A stretch of 64,000 bases of DNA from JBDSSS01 sp039928615 (lineage in GTDB: Bacteria > Actinomycetota > Actinomycetes > Actinomycetales > Dermatophilaceae): positions 19,208 through 83,207 of the forward strand of contig JBDSSS010000081.1 in assembly GCA_039928615.1 (NCBI GenBank), written 5' to 3'. Positions 42,752 to 51,839 of the stretch are shown in pieces. The notes beneath the pieces were generated by a model, which was given only the letters and a program-made list of their open reading frames with translations, searched no databases and was not told the DNA's origin. How positions within the stretch are numbered: the stretch's first letter is position 1; each line of letters begins with the position of its first letter. The translations under genes were made by a program, and so were the position numbers.

Positions 42752-43939
42752 TCAGCGGCCGCCGAGGGCGTGCTCGACGCCCAGCTGGTTCAGGGCGACG
42801 AAGGCGTAGCCGGCCTCGGCCACACCCTCGACGTCGAAGTCCTCGAAGGCGGCGGGGTTGGCCAGCAGGTCGGCCAGGCTCTCGCCCTCCCCGAGGGTCG
42901 GCTGCGACAGCTCGCCGACCCGGCTCGCCTCGAACGCAGCCTGCACGTCGGGGTCGGCCCGGTAGGCGAGGGCGCGCTCCTTGAGCAGCAGGTAGGTGCT
43001 CATGTTGGCCGCGGCCGAGGCCCAGACCCCGTCCATGTCCTCGGTGCGCGACGGCTTGAAGTCGAAGTGGCGCGGGCCGTCGTAGCGCGGGCCGCCCCCG
43101 ACGAAGCCGTTCTCGATGAGGTCGACGGTGAAGAAGGCCGAGAGCAGGTCGCCGTGCCCGAAGACGAGGTCCTGGTCGTACTTGATCGAGCGCTGACCGT
43201 TGAGGTCGATGTGGAAGAGCTTCTCGGCCCACAGCGCCTGGGCGATGCCGGTCGTGTAGTTGAGACCTGCCATCTGCTCGTGGCCGACCTCGGGGTTGAC
43301 CCCGACGATGTCGCCGTGCTCGAGCTCGGCGATGAAGGCGAGCGCGTGGCCCACGGTCGGGAGCAGGATGTCGCCGCGGGGCTCGTTGGGCTTGGGCTCG
43401 ACGGCGATCTTCATGTCGTAGCCCTTCTCCTTGATGTAGGCGGCGACGGTGTCGATGCCCTCGCGGTAGCGGTCGAGCGCGGCCTTGATGTCCTTGGCGC
43501 CGTCGTACTCGGCGCCCTCGCGGCCGCCCCACATGACGAAGGTCTCGGCGCCGAGCTCGGCGGCGAGGTCGACGTTGCGGATCACCTTGCGCAGCCCGAA
43601 GCGACGGACCTCGCGGTTGTTGGAGGTGAACGCGCCGTCCTTGAAGATGGGGTGGCTGAAGGTGTTGGTCGTCACCATCTCGACGACGAGGCCGGTGTCG
43701 TCCAGGCCCTTGCGGAAGCGGGTGAGGATCGCGTCGCGCTCGGCGTCCGAGCTGCCGAAGGGGATGACGTCGTCGTCGTGGAACGTGACGCCCCAGGCGC
43801 CGAGCTCCGCGAGGTGGTGGAGTGAGTCCACCGGGTCGAGCGGCGGGCGCGAGGCGTCGCCGAACTGGTCGCGGGCCTCCCAGCCGACGGTCCACATCCC
43901 GAACGAGAACTTGTCCTCGGGGGTGGGTGTGCGCGTCAT
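42752..43939 (-). CDS. xylA: Xylose isomerase
   Basis: The product converts D-xylose to D-xylulose (and glucose to fructose). It is 395 residues long, the size of actinobacterial class I enzymes. Metal and catalytic motifs are visible: GVTFHDDDVIPFG with the active His, KIAVEPKPNEPRGD, GVNPEVGHEQMAGLN and FHIDLNGQRS. AAGGAGGA lies 4 bases upstream of the ATG. No xylulokinase gene is adjacent. The divergent ROK regulator and the dyad at 43997-44013 indicate xylose-responsive control. Confidence 0.97.
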   Translation of the reverse strand: MTRTPTPEDKFSFGMWTVGWEARDQFGDASRPPLDPVDSLHHLAELGAWGVTFHDDDVIPFGSSDAERDAILTRFRKGLDDTGLVVEMVTTNTFSHPIFKDGAFTSNNREVRRFGLRKVIRNVDLAAELGAETFVMWGGREGAEYDGAKDIKAALDRYREGIDTVAAYIKEKGYDMKIAVEPKPNEPRGDILLPTVGHALAFIAELEHGDIVGVNPEVGHEQMAGLNYTTGIAQALWAEKLFHIDLNGQRSIKYDQDLVFGHGDLLSAFFTVDLIENGFVGGGPRYDGPRHFDFKPSRTEDMDGVWASAAANMSTYLLLKERALAYRADPDVQAAFEASRVGELSQPTLGEGESLADLLANPAAFEDFDVEGVAEAGYAFVALNQLGVEHALGGR

Positions 43940-43996
43940 GGCTCCTCCTTGAGCTGTGGGGACGGCGACGTCGGTCTCTGCGCGACGTCCCGTATT

Positions 43997-44013
43997 TTGT
44001 TTGTTGATCAAAC
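43997..44013. promoter_or_regulatory. XylR-type ROK operator between xylA and the ROK gene
   Basis: TGTTTG (43997-44002) and CAAACA (44008-44013) form a perfect dyad with a 5-base spacer in an AT-rich island. This is the usual appearance of actinobacterial ROK/XylR operators and is placed to control both divergent genes. Confidence 0.75.
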
Positions 44014-44031
44014 ATATTGCCTCGGACCGGC

Positions 44032-44037
44032 TAGGGT
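44032..44037 (+). promoter_or_regulatory. Putative -10 element of a leaderless transcript (ROK gene)
   Basis: TAGGGT ends 6 bases before GTG 44044 and lies just downstream of the ROK operator. Confidence 0.55.
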
Positions 44038-44043
44038 CAAGGG

Positions 44044-45345
44044 GTGGATGACGACGCTGCGCCCGACCCGGTGCCTGAGCAGCCCCTGCGTGGGGGAGCC
44101 GGGGCGCGGCAGGCGAGCCTGCGTGCGCACAACCTCGCGCTCGCCCTGCGCCAGGTGCTCGAGGCGCCCGAGCCGACGACCCGGGCCCGGATCGCCGCGG
44201 CGTCGGGCCTGACTCGCGCGACGGCCTCCGACCTCGTCGAGCGCCTCATCGCCGCCGGTCTCGTGCAGGAGCTGCGGCCCCAGGCCTCGACCGGCGCGGG
44301 CCGGCCGGGCATGCTGCTCGCCCCCGCCGCGGCGACCGTCGTCGGGCTCGGTCTCGAGATCCAGGTCGACCACCTCAGCGTCCGGGCGACCGACCTGACC
44401 GGGTCGTGCCTCGAGGACGAGCGGGCCGAGGTCGACCTGCGCGACAGCGACCCCGTGGTCGTGGCCGCCGCGCTCGCCGGACTCGCCGGCCCCGTCATCG
44501 AGCGGCTGACCCGTCGCGGCATCGCCGTCGCCGGAGCCTGCGTGAGCATCCCGGCCGTGCTGCGGGCCGGGGCCGGCCCGGTGCGCCTCGCCCCCAACCT
44601 CGGCTGGCGCGACGTCGACCTCGTCGCCCTGCTCGAGCGCCGGCCCGAGCTGGCGGGCATCCGCTGCGAGATCGGCAACGACGCCGACCTCGCGGCCCGC
44701 GCCGAGACCCGCACCCGGGCCGGAGTCGGCCACCCCGGCCAGAGCTTCTTCCTCGTCTCGGGGGAGGTCGGCATCGGCGGCGCGATCGTCGTCGACGGTC
44801 GGCTCTCGACGGGCCAGCACGGGTGGTCGGGGGAGATCGGGCACGTCGTCATCGACCGGTCCGGACCGGTCTGCGGCTGCGGCGCGCACGGCTGCCTCGA
44901 GGCGTATGCCGGCCTCGACGTCATCGTGCGGGCCGCCGGGCTCCCGGTGACCGCCGGGGTCCCGGCCCTGCTCGAGCAGGCCGGGCATCCGGGGGCGGTG
45001 CTCCGCTCGCTCGAGGCGGCGGCGGACGCGATCGGCACGGCCGCGGCCACGGCCCTCAACCTCGTCGACGTCGAGCGGGTCGTGCTCGGCGGGGTCTACG
45101 CCGACCTCTTCGACCACCTCGCGCCGCGGGTGCGGCGCGTCGTCGGTGAGCGGGTGCTCGCCGCCCGCTGGTCGGAGGTCACGGTGGAGCGGTCCCTCGC
45201 CGGTCCCGACGCGGCGGTGACCGGCGCCGGTCTGCGCGTGCTCGACCGGATCATCGACCACCCCGCGGCCTGGATCGAGTCCCGTCCGGACCAACAGGAC
45301 GGGCCCGGCCGGCCGCCGGCGACGGTGGGCGTCAGGTCTGGCTGA
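44044..45345 (+). CDS. xylR: ROK-family transcriptional regulator (XylR type)
   Basis: This 433-residue protein has an N-terminal winged helix-turn-helix (RIAAASGLTRATASDLVERL). The ROK sugar-kinase-like domain follows with IGNDADLAARAE, the nucleotide-like SGEVGIGGAIVVDG, and the zinc motif CGCGAHGCLEAYAG. It is divergent from xylA, so it is probably the xylose-responsive repressor. Its last 14 bases overlap the convergent diacylglycerol kinase gene. Confidence 0.93.
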   Translation: MDDDAAPDPVPEQPLRGGAGARQASLRAHNLALALRQVLEAPEPTTRARIAAASGLTRATASDLVERLIAAGLVQELRPQASTGAGRPGMLLAPAAATVVGLGLEIQVDHLSVRATDLTGSCLEDERAEVDLRDSDPVVVAAALAGLAGPVIERLTRRGIAVAGACVSIPAVLRAGAGPVRLAPNLGWRDVDLVALLERRPELAGIRCEIGNDADLAARAETRTRAGVGHPGQSFFLVSGEVGIGGAIVVDGRLSTGQHGWSGEIGHVVIDRSGPVCGCGAHGCLEAYAGLDVIVRAAGLPVTAGVPALLEQAGHPGAVLRSLEAAADAIGTAAATALNLVDVERVVLGGVYADLFDHLAPRVRRVVGERVLAARWSEVTVERSLAGPDAAVTGAGLRVLDRIIDHPAAWIESRPDQQDGPGRPPATVGVRSG

Positions 45346-46450
45346 CCCGAACGGTCAGCACGCCGGGGCGCACCGTCGCGGTGACCTCGGTGGCCAGCCC
45401 GATGACGTCGCCGTCGATCTGCACCGGCTGGGGGCGGTCGGTGCGGACGCGCACCTGCTGGCAGGTCTTCTGGTCGAGGGTCGGGTGGCCCTTGCGCTGA
45501 CGGGTGAGCATCCGGGTGGCGACGGGGACCCAGCCGACGACCCCACGGGGCGAGGCGATGACGACGTCGAGCTGCCCGTCGTCGATGCGCGCGCTCGGCA
45601 TCAGGACGAGGCCGCCGAGCAGCTTGCCGCAGTTGCCGATGACGAGCATCCGGGCGCGGCGCTTGAACTCCGGGGCGCCGTCGAGGGAGATCGTCGTCCG
45701 GAACTCGGGGGAGACGAGGTGCTTCGCGCCGGAGAGGAGGTAGGCCGGCCAGCCGACCTTGTCCTTGAGGTTCTGGCTCGTGCCGGCCATGATCGCGGCG
45801 TCCATCCCGATGCCGCCCATGACGAGGAACTCGTGCCGGCTCGGGGCGATCGCGGGAGCGGGGTCGTCACCCTCGGGGCCCGGTGCCACGGGCTCGGTCA
45901 CGACGAGCTCGCCGACGTCGATCCGGCGGTTGCGCCCCGTGAGGGCCACGGTGACGGCGGCGTCGAGCCGCTCGACGGGCAGGTCCAGGTTGCGGGCGAG
46001 CAGGTTGCCCGTCCCGGCCGGCAGGACTCCGAGGGGCATGTCGGTGCCGATGAGGGCCGTCGCGACGGCCCTGACGGTGCCGTCGCCGCCGAGGCTGCAC
46101 ACGACGCTGGCCCCGGCGCGGATCGCCTCCTTGGCCTGGCCGTGGCCGGTGTCGGCGGCCGTGGTCTCGAAGAAGAGCGGGTCGCCCCACCCCGCCGCGT
46201 GGCAGGTCGCGGTGATCCGCTCACGCACCATCGGTACGTCGGCGAACTTCGTCGGGTTGATGATGACGCCGGCGCGCTTGAGCTCGGCGGGCGCCTCGTC
46301 CCCGGAGCGGAAGTGGTCGCGGCTCGGGCGGGCCCGGCGTCGGCGGGCGGCCGTGGCCGCAGGCGTCGTGCGGCTGACGACGACTCCGATGACCACCAGC
46401 GCCACGACGATCAGGCCCGCGATGATCCACGGAAGGTAGTCCTTGAGCAC
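45332..46450 (-). CDS. Diacylglycerol kinase-family lipid kinase
   Basis: This 372-residue protein has an N-terminal membrane anchor (residues 8-27) and a DAGK catalytic domain. It has AGVIINPTKF near residue 60, the nucleotide motif SLGGDGTVRAVATALIG and LGVLPAGTGNLLARNLDLP. The C-terminal beta domain (VRVRTDRPQPVQIDGDVIG) is typical of DgkB/YegS-like lipid kinases. It probably phosphorylates diacylglycerol or a related lipid at the membrane. Confidence 0.93.
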   Translation of the reverse strand: MLKDYLPWIIAGLIVVALVVIGVVVSRTTPAATAARRRRARPSRDHFRSGDEAPAELKRAGVIINPTKFADVPMVRERITATCHAAGWGDPLFFETTAADTGHGQAKEAIRAGASVVCSLGGDGTVRAVATALIGTDMPLGVLPAGTGNLLARNLDLPVERLDAAVTVALTGRNRRIDVGELVVTEPVAPGPEGDDPAPAIAPSRHEFLVMGGIGMDAAIMAGTSQNLKDKVGWPAYLLSGAKHLVSPEFRTTISLDGAPEFKRRARMLVIGNCGKLLGGLVLMPSARIDDGQLDVVIASPRGVVGWVPVATRMLTRQRKGHPTLDQKTCQQVRVRTDRPQPVQIDGDVIGLATEVTATVRPGVLTVRVSQT

Positions 46451-46527
46451 CGCCTCACGCTATCGGAGGTTTCCGGCGCCCCCGACCGCTTCGTGGATCG
46501 CCCCCGTCGGCCGGGGGCGGTGACGCC

Positions 46528-46533
46528 TAGGCT
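46528..46533 (+). promoter_or_regulatory. Putative -10 element of a leaderless transcript (DinB gene)
   Basis: TAGGCT ends 6 bases before ATG 46540, with no Shine-Dalgarno. Confidence 0.5.
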
Positions 46534-46539
46534 GGGACC

Positions 46540-47103
46540 ATGGTCGATGGAGCGGACGCCGCGATCCCGGCGGACCCGGGTCCAGCCGAGCCCGACGCCG
46601 CCGACTGGACGTGGGTGCTGACCCGCCCGTGTCCCGACTGCGGTTTCGACGCCGCGCACATCCGCGTGGACGGGGTCCCCGAGATCCTCCTCGACGCCTC
46701 GAGCCGGTATGCCGCCGTGCTCGTCCGCGACGAGCTGCGCACCCGCCCGCGTGACGGGGTGTGGTCACCGCTCGAGTACGCCTGCCACGTCCGCGACGTG
46801 TGCGACGTGATGCGCGGACGGCTCGAGCAGGTCCTCGCCGGTGGGGGTGCTCTCGTCCGGTTCGCCGACTGGGACCAGGACGCGTCTGCGGTCGAGGACG
46901 CCTACTGGCGGGCCGACCCCGTCGTGGTCGCCGGCGAGCTGGAGCGTTCCTTCGCCGGGGCCGCAGCGGCCTTCGGCCGGCCGACCGGGGACCAGTGGGC
47001 CTGGCCCGCCCTGCGCAGCAACGGCTCCCGCTTCACCGCGGAGACGCTCGCCCGCTACTTCCTGCACGACATCCACCACCACCTCTGGGACGTGAACGCA
47101 TGA
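46540..47103 (+). CDS. DinB-like four-helix-bundle protein
   Basis: This 187-residue protein has WVLTRPCPDCGFDAAHI at the N-terminus. A DinB/maleylpyruvate-isomerase-like helical fold follows, with metal-binding histidines in LEYACHVRDVCDVM and the C-terminal FLHDIHHHLWDV. Members act as thiol-dependent transferases or have unknown roles. It overlaps the following oxidoreductase gene by ATGA. Confidence 0.85.
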   Translation: MVDGADAAIPADPGPAEPDAADWTWVLTRPCPDCGFDAAHIRVDGVPEILLDASSRYAAVLVRDELRTRPRDGVWSPLEYACHVRDVCDVMRGRLEQVLAGGGALVRFADWDQDASAVEDAYWRADPVVVAGELERSFAGAAAAFGRPTGDQWAWPALRSNGSRFTAETLARYFLHDIHHHLWDVNA

Positions 47104-48146
47104 GTCTCCCCGCACCTCGCACCGCCGATCCGCAGGACGCCCCGGCGATCCGCTGGGGGATCCTCGCCCCCGGCGGCATCGCCCGCACCTTCGCGACGGC
47201 CGTCGCGGTCGGCACCGGCTCCTCGGTCGTCGCCGTGGGCTCGCGCAGCACCGAGCGCGCGCAGGCCTTCGCCGACGACCACGGCATCGCTCGGGTCCAC
47301 GGCAGCTACGAGGACCTCGTCGCGGACGAGGAGGTCGACGCCGTCTACGTCGCCTCGCCCCACTCGGCCCACCACGAGCACGCGCTGCTCTGCCTCCGCG
47401 CCGGCAAGCCCGTCCTCGTCGAGAAGGCCTTCACCCGCAACGTCCCCGAGGCGACCGAGGTCCTCGAGGTCGCCCGGGCGGCTGGGCTGCTCGTCGCCGA
47501 GGCGATGTGGAGCCGCTACCTGCCGCACTACGACGTCGTCCGCCAGGCGGTCGAGACCGGGCTGCTCGGTGACCTCGTGCAGGTCAGCGCCGACCACGGC
47601 CAGCTGCTCCACCCCGACGGCCCGGCTCGGCTCGCCCAGCCGGAGCTCGCCGGCGGCGCGCTGCTCGACCTCGGCGTCTACCCGATCTCCTTCGCCGACA
47701 TGGTGCTCGCTGCAGCGGGCGCCGGTGGGGTCTCGGCCGACTCCGTCTCCGCCACCGCGACGCTCACCGACCTGGGCGTCGACGCCCACACGACGGTGGT
47801 CGTCGCGAGCGAGGCAGGGGCGCGGGGCGTGCTCACCTCGACGATGAGCGCCGCCACCCCGTGCGTGGCCGTCGTCTCCGGCACCCGTGCCCGGCTCGAG
47901 CTGGACCGGACCTTCTACAACCCCACGCTCGTGCGGCTCGTCTCGAGCGACGGCACCGTGGTGGACGAGTTCGACGGTCAGTTCGACAAGGCCCGGGGCT
48001 TCTCCTACGAGGCGGCGGAGTTCGCCCGCGCGCTCACGGACGGTGACACGCAGACGGCGTCGATGCCGCATGCGGCGACGATGCGGGTCATGGCGGCGAT
48101 GGACGAGGTCCGGCGCCAGGTCGGGGTGACCTACCCCGGCGAGTGA
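47100..48146 (+). CDS. Gfo/Idh/MocA family oxidoreductase
   Basis: This 348-residue NAD(P)-dependent dehydrogenase-like protein has the N-terminal Rossmann segment WGILAPGGIARTFATAVA and the family motif GKPVLVEKAFTRNVPEA with the catalytic Lys. GALLDLGVYPISFADMVL lies in the C-terminal domain. ATG 47100 overlaps the DinB stop. Substrates of the family are sugars, inositols or diols; this one is unassigned. Confidence 0.93.
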   Translation: MSLPAPRTADPQDAPAIRWGILAPGGIARTFATAVAVGTGSSVVAVGSRSTERAQAFADDHGIARVHGSYEDLVADEEVDAVYVASPHSAHHEHALLCLRAGKPVLVEKAFTRNVPEATEVLEVARAAGLLVAEAMWSRYLPHYDVVRQAVETGLLGDLVQVSADHGQLLHPDGPARLAQPELAGGALLDLGVYPISFADMVLAAAGAGGVSADSVSATATLTDLGVDAHTTVVVASEAGARGVLTSTMSAATPCVAVVSGTRARLELDRTFYNPTLVRLVSSDGTVVDEFDGQFDKARGFSYEAAEFARALTDGDTQTASMPHAATMRVMAAMDEVRRQVGVTYPGE

Positions 48147-48150
48147 GGGG

Positions 48151-48891
48151 CTACTGGCTCAGGTGCAGGTCGAGGCGGTCGAGCAGCGCCTCGAGACCCT
48201 GCTCGAACTCGGCCCGGGTGTGGTCCTCGGAGAGCTGCGCGCGCAGCGCCGACACGGTGGGGTAGTCGGCCAGCTCGAGGTCCTGGTCACTGGTGGCCGG
48301 GGCATCGCCGCTCTCGTCGAGGGGCTCCTCGGCCGGCGCCGTCGTCGCGCCCTGGTTGACCGTCTCGAGCAGGAGGTGGCCGAGCAGGAAGGTCGTGAAG
48401 CTCCGGTAGATCTCGACGGCCTGGTGCGGCTCGAGCCCGCGGCTGATCAGGGCGTCGAGGAACTGCTCGACGACGCGGACGCTGCGCAGGGGCGGGCGCA
48501 GCCACGGCGCTGCCGGGTGCCGCGTCGCGACGAGCGGGAAGAGCAGCGGGTGGGCGAGGGCGACGCCGCGCACCGAGTGGGCGAACCACTGGAGGTAGGA
48601 CTGCCAGCCGTCGAGCGGTTCGAGCTCGGCGCCGGGGTCGACCGCGATCTGGTCGACGAGCTCGCCGGTGACGGCCTCGAGCAGGTCCTCGCGGCCGTTG
48701 ACGTGCCGGTAGAGCGACATCGCCTCGACGCCGAGGCTCTGGCCGAGGTTGCGCATCGTCACGGCCGTGATCCCGTCGCGGTCGGCCATCGCGATCGCCG
48801 ACGAGACGATGAGCGAGCGACTGAGCCGTCGCCCGGGCGGACGTCGGGTGGCCGTCTGGCCAGGGGCCGTCACGGCGCCGGTGTCGGTCAT
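48151..48891 (-). CDS. TetR-family transcriptional regulator
   Basis: This 246-residue protein has an N-terminal helix-turn-helix (RNLGQSLGVEAMSLYRHVNG, about residues 47-66) and a longer C-terminal domain of the TetR_C_1 type. GAGGAGG precedes the ATG. It probably binds the dyad at 48922-48936 just upstream. The regulated partner is unclear; the divergent gene is a membrane TM-helix protein at 49034. Confidence 0.92.
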   Translation of the reverse strand: MTDTGAVTAPGQTATRRPPGRRLSRSLIVSSAIAMADRDGITAVTMRNLGQSLGVEAMSLYRHVNGREDLLEAVTGELVDQIAVDPGAELEPLDGWQSYLQWFAHSVRGVALAHPLLFPLVATRHPAAPWLRPPLRSVRVVEQFLDALISRGLEPHQAVEIYRSFTTFLLGHLLLETVNQGATTAPAEEPLDESGDAPATSDQDLELADYPTVSALRAQLSEDHTRAEFEQGLEALLDRLDLHLSQ

Positions 48892-48921
48892 CGGTCCTCC
48901 TCGGTGCTGGTGGGCAATTCT

Positions 48922-48936
48922 GTTTACAGGGTAAGC
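48922..48936. promoter_or_regulatory. Candidate TetR operator
   Basis: GTTTAC-AGG-GTAAGC is an imperfect dyad (48922-48936) 30 bases upstream of the tetR start, in one of few AT-rich spots. It lies between the divergent tetR and the TM-helix gene and could serve either. Confidence 0.5.
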
Positions 48937-49033
48937 ATGATGCGGACTGCGGGCGCTTGCGCTCGTGGACGACTCACTTCACGAGGTTTAGCCAGCAAGC
49001 CGAGTGGTCACATCGCAACGGAAAGTCTTCATC

Positions 49034-49900
49034 ATGACAAATGCTCTCAACGACGCGCTGCGCGCCATCGCGCTCTTCGTCCCGAAGCTGTTGGCGTTCA
49101 TCGTCATCCTCATCATCGGCCTCATCGTCGCCAAGCTCATCGGGAAGGCCATCGACGCCGTCCTCGAGAAGGTCGGCTTCGACAAGGCGGTCGAGCGCGG
49201 CGGGATCAAGAAGGCCCTCGCCAAGAGCGAGTACGACGCCTCGGCGATCGTCGGCAAGCTCGTCTACTACACCCTCATGCTCTTCGTGCTCCAGCTCGCC
49301 TTCGGCGTCTTCGGGCCCAACCCGATCAGCGACCTGCTCGCCGGCATCATCGCCTTCCTGCCCAAGGCGATCGTCGCGATCATCCTCATCGTCATCGCCG
49401 CGGCCATCGCGACCGCCGTGCGCGAGCTCATCTCCAACAGCCTCGGTGGCCTGTCCTACGGCAAGACGCTCGCCAACATCGCCGGCGTCTTCATCCTCGG
49501 GCTCGGCATCATCGCCGCCCTCAACCAGGTCGGCATCGCGACCACGGTCACCACGCCCATCCTCATCGCGGTCCTCACGGCCGTCGTCGGCGTCATCGTC
49601 GTCGGTGTCGGTGGCGGACTCATCAAGCCGATGCAGTCGCGCTGGGAGGACTACCTCACCAAGGCCGAGGCCGAGGCGCCGAAGCTGAAGCAGGAGGCGG
49701 CCAACGCCCCGAGCGTCAAGGAGCAGGCCCGCCAGGCCAAGGACAAGGCGAGCGCGCACCTGTCCGACGACGACCACGACTACGACACCACCGCTCAGGG
49801 CGGCTCGGTCCAGACGAGCGAGGTCTACGACCAGGGCGCGACGCAGTCGTACTCGATCGACGACCTGCCCGACTCCGACCGTCGCGGTCAGCAGTACTGA
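49034..49900 (+). CDS. Membrane protein with conserved TM-helix repeats (MscS-like family)
   Basis: This 288-residue protein has five hydrophobic segments. It includes FVPKLLAFIVILIIGLIVA and a repeated FLPKAIVAIILIVIAAAIA that matches the conserved TM-helix repeat of small MscS-related and CmpX-like proteins. The cytoplasmic tail (about 215-288) is charged and low complexity. I used ATG 49034, which begins MTNALNDALRAIALF; GTG 49004 is an upstream alternative. It may be a mechanosensitive or osmotic channel component. Confidence 0.82.
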   Translation: MTNALNDALRAIALFVPKLLAFIVILIIGLIVAKLIGKAIDAVLEKVGFDKAVERGGIKKALAKSEYDASAIVGKLVYYTLMLFVLQLAFGVFGPNPISDLLAGIIAFLPKAIVAIILIVIAAAIATAVRELISNSLGGLSYGKTLANIAGVFILGLGIIAALNQVGIATTVTTPILIAVLTAVVGVIVVGVGGGLIKPMQSRWEDYLTKAEAEAPKLKQEAANAPSVKEQARQAKDKASAHLSDDDHDYDTTAQGGSVQTSEVYDQGATQSYSIDDLPDSDRRGQQY

Positions 49901-49909
49901 CACCAGACG

Positions 49910-49930
49910 CTCGAGCCTGACCGGCTCGAG
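49910..49930 (+). terminator. Short hairpin after the TM-helix gene
   Basis: CTCGAGCC (49910-49917) pairs with GGCTCGAG (49923-49930) across TGACC, 9 bases after the stop. Confidence 0.55.
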
Positions 49931-49968
49931 TCGGTGCGGCGGACCAGGTCCGTCGTCTCCACCCACCG

Positions 49969-50002
49969 ACGCGGTGGGTCCCCGACCCGGGACCCACCGC
50001 GT
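49969..50002. terminator. Strong bidirectional terminator (TM-helix gene / zwf)
   Basis: A perfect 14-pair stem (ACGCGGTGGGTCCC at 49969-49982 with 49989-50002) closes a 6-base loop between the convergent genes. Confidence 0.85.
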
Positions 50003-50024
50003 TCGTGCGTCCCGGGGGCAGTCT

Positions 50025-51458
50025 TCAGGCGCCGGTGTCGTTGGGGTTGCGCCAACGCCGCTCGAACGGCAGCCGCCAGGTGAAGGGGGCGACGAGCTGG
50101 TGGATCTGGTTGGGACCCCACGTGCCGGGGTCGTAGGGGCGCACGATCGGGGGCTGCTCGAGCAGGGGCTGGCTGATCTCCCAAAGCCGCTCGATGCCGT
50201 CGGCCGAGGTGAACAGGGTCCGGTCACCCCGGGCGGCGTCGTAGATGAGTCGCTCGTAGGCCTCGAGGACGGCGCCCGCCCAGTGCGTCTCCTGCATCGA
50301 GAACTGCATCGAGAGCTTGTCGAGCTTCATCCCCGGGCCGGGGCGCTTGCCGTAGAACGACAACGACATCCGAGACTTGTCCGCGAGGTCGAAGGTCAGG
50401 TGGTCCGGACCGTTGTCGCCGACCCCCGAGCCGGGCGGGAACATCGAGCGCGGAGGCTCCTTGAAGGCGATCGAGATGATCCGCGCGCCCTCGGCCAGGC
50501 GCTTGCCGGTGCGCAGGTAGAAGGGCACCCCGGCCCACCGCCAGTTGTCGACGTAGCACTTGAGTGCGACGAAGGTCTCGGTCTGGCTGTCGCCCTTGAC
50601 CCCCGGCTCGTCGCGGTAGCCGACGTACTGACCGCGCACGACGTCACTCGGCTGGATCGGGGACATCGAGCGGAAGACCTTGTTCTTCTCCTCGCTGATC
50701 GCATAGGGCTCGAGCGCCGTCGGCGGCTCCATCGCGGTGAAGGCGAGGACCTGGAAGAGGTGGGTGACGACCATGTCGCGGTAGGCGCCGGTGGACTCGT
50801 AGAAGTCGGCGCGCTGCGAGAGCCCGAGCGTCTCGGGGACGTCGATCTGGACGTGGTCGATGTGGTTGCGGTGCCAGATCGGCTCGAAGAGGCCGTTGGC
50901 GAAGCGGAAGGCGAGGATGTTCTGGGCGGCCTCCTTGCCGAGGAAGTGGTCGATCCGGAAGATCTGCTCCTCCTTGAACACCTCGTGCAGCTCGGCGTTG
51001 AGCGTGCGCGCACTGGCGAGGTCGGTGCCAAAGGGCTTCTCCATGATGATCCGGCTGCGCTCGACGAGGTCGGCCGCGGCGAGCTGCTTGACGACGATGA
51101 GGGCCGCCTTGGGCGGGACGCTGAGGTAGTGCAGGCGCTCGGCGTCGTCGCCGAGGATCGCCTCGGACTCGGCGACGGCCGAGCGCAGCCCCTCGGGACC
51201 GGCGCTGCCCGGCACCCAGTGGATCCGGTCGGCGAACTCGCGCAGGTCATCGTCGCTCACGTCGTGGCTGCTGTGCTCGCGCACCGACGCGAAGGCGAGC
51301 TCGAGGAACTCGTCGCGGCTCAGGTCGTCGAGCGAGGTGGCGACGACGCGCAGCCCCTCGATCAGCTGGGACTCGTGCAGGTGGAGCAGGCCCGGCAGCA
51401 GCTTGCGCTTGGCGAGGTCACCGGTGGCACCGAAGAGGACGACGGTCGTGGCTGGCAT
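50025..51458 (-). CDS. zwf: Glucose-6-phosphate 1-dehydrogenase
   Basis: The product oxidises glucose 6-phosphate to 6-phosphogluconolactone with NAD(P), the first step of the oxidative pentose phosphate pathway. The 477-residue protein has VVLFGATGDLAKRKLLPGL binding the cofactor, IMEKPFGTDLASA, and the active-site FRIDHFLGKEAAQNIL. FYLRTGKRL lies in the C-terminal domain. It is not in the usual tal-zwf-opcA operon; its neighbours are unrelated, so it may be a second copy. Confidence 0.96.
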   Translation of the reverse strand: MPATTVVLFGATGDLAKRKLLPGLLHLHESQLIEGLRVVATSLDDLSRDEFLELAFASVREHSSHDVSDDDLREFADRIHWVPGSAGPEGLRSAVAESEAILGDDAERLHYLSVPPKAALIVVKQLAAADLVERSRIIMEKPFGTDLASARTLNAELHEVFKEEQIFRIDHFLGKEAAQNILAFRFANGLFEPIWHRNHIDHVQIDVPETLGLSQRADFYESTGAYRDMVVTHLFQVLAFTAMEPPTALEPYAISEEKNKVFRSMSPIQPSDVVRGQYVGYRDEPGVKGDSQTETFVALKCYVDNWRWAGVPFYLRTGKRLAEGARIISIAFKEPPRSMFPPGSGVGDNGPDHLTFDLADKSRMSLSFYGKRPGPGMKLDKLSMQFSMQETHWAGAVLEAYERLIYDAARGDRTLFTSADGIERLWEISQPLLEQPPIVRPYDPGTWGPNQIHQLVAPFTWRLPFERRWRNPNDTGA

Positions 51459-51553
51459 CCCCCCACCCTTGCGCAGATCGGCGCCGAAGGGGAGGCTCGC
51501 GATTGCCGGATCCTTCCGCTCCGCGATGAGCGGCGCTGCCGGTGGGGCTGTCC

Positions 51554-51559
51554 TATGCT
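51554..51559 (+). promoter_or_regulatory. Putative -10 element of a leaderless transcript (GlsB-like gene)
   Basis: TATGCT ends 6 bases before ATG 51566, with no Shine-Dalgarno. Confidence 0.55.
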
Positions 51560-51565
51560 CGGCGC

Positions 51566-51829
51566 ATGCTCATCATCGGTCTGATCCTCTTCGGCATGCT
51601 CGTCGGCGCCGGTGCCCAGCTGATCCTCGGCCGGGCCGGCGCCGGCATCGACTGGACGATGGCGATCGTCGCGGGTCTCGTCGGCTCCTTCGTCGGAGGC
51701 CTGCTCGTCAGCCTCGTCGCCGGTGACGGCCTCGCCCTGCGCCCGAGCGGCATCATCGGCTCGCTCGTCGGCGCCCTCATCGTCACGGCCCTCGCCCGCT
51801 GGCGCGCGGGGCGGTCCGTCACCCGCTGA
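51566..51829 (+). CDS. GlsB/YeaQ/YmgE family small membrane protein
   Basis: This 87-residue protein has three hydrophobic segments rich in Gly (IIGLILFGMLVGAGAQLIL, then AIVAGLVGSFVGGLLVSLVA, and SGIIGSLVGALIVTALA). These match the stress-associated transglycosylase-associated family. It is convergent with the ABC-F gene, 10 bases apart. The function is uncertain, often general stress. Confidence 0.88.
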   Translation: MLIIGLILFGMLVGAGAQLILGRAGAGIDWTMAIVAGLVGSFVGGLLVSLVAGDGLALRPSGIIGSLVGALIVTALARWRAGRSVTR

Positions 51830-51839
51830 GCCCACGGTC

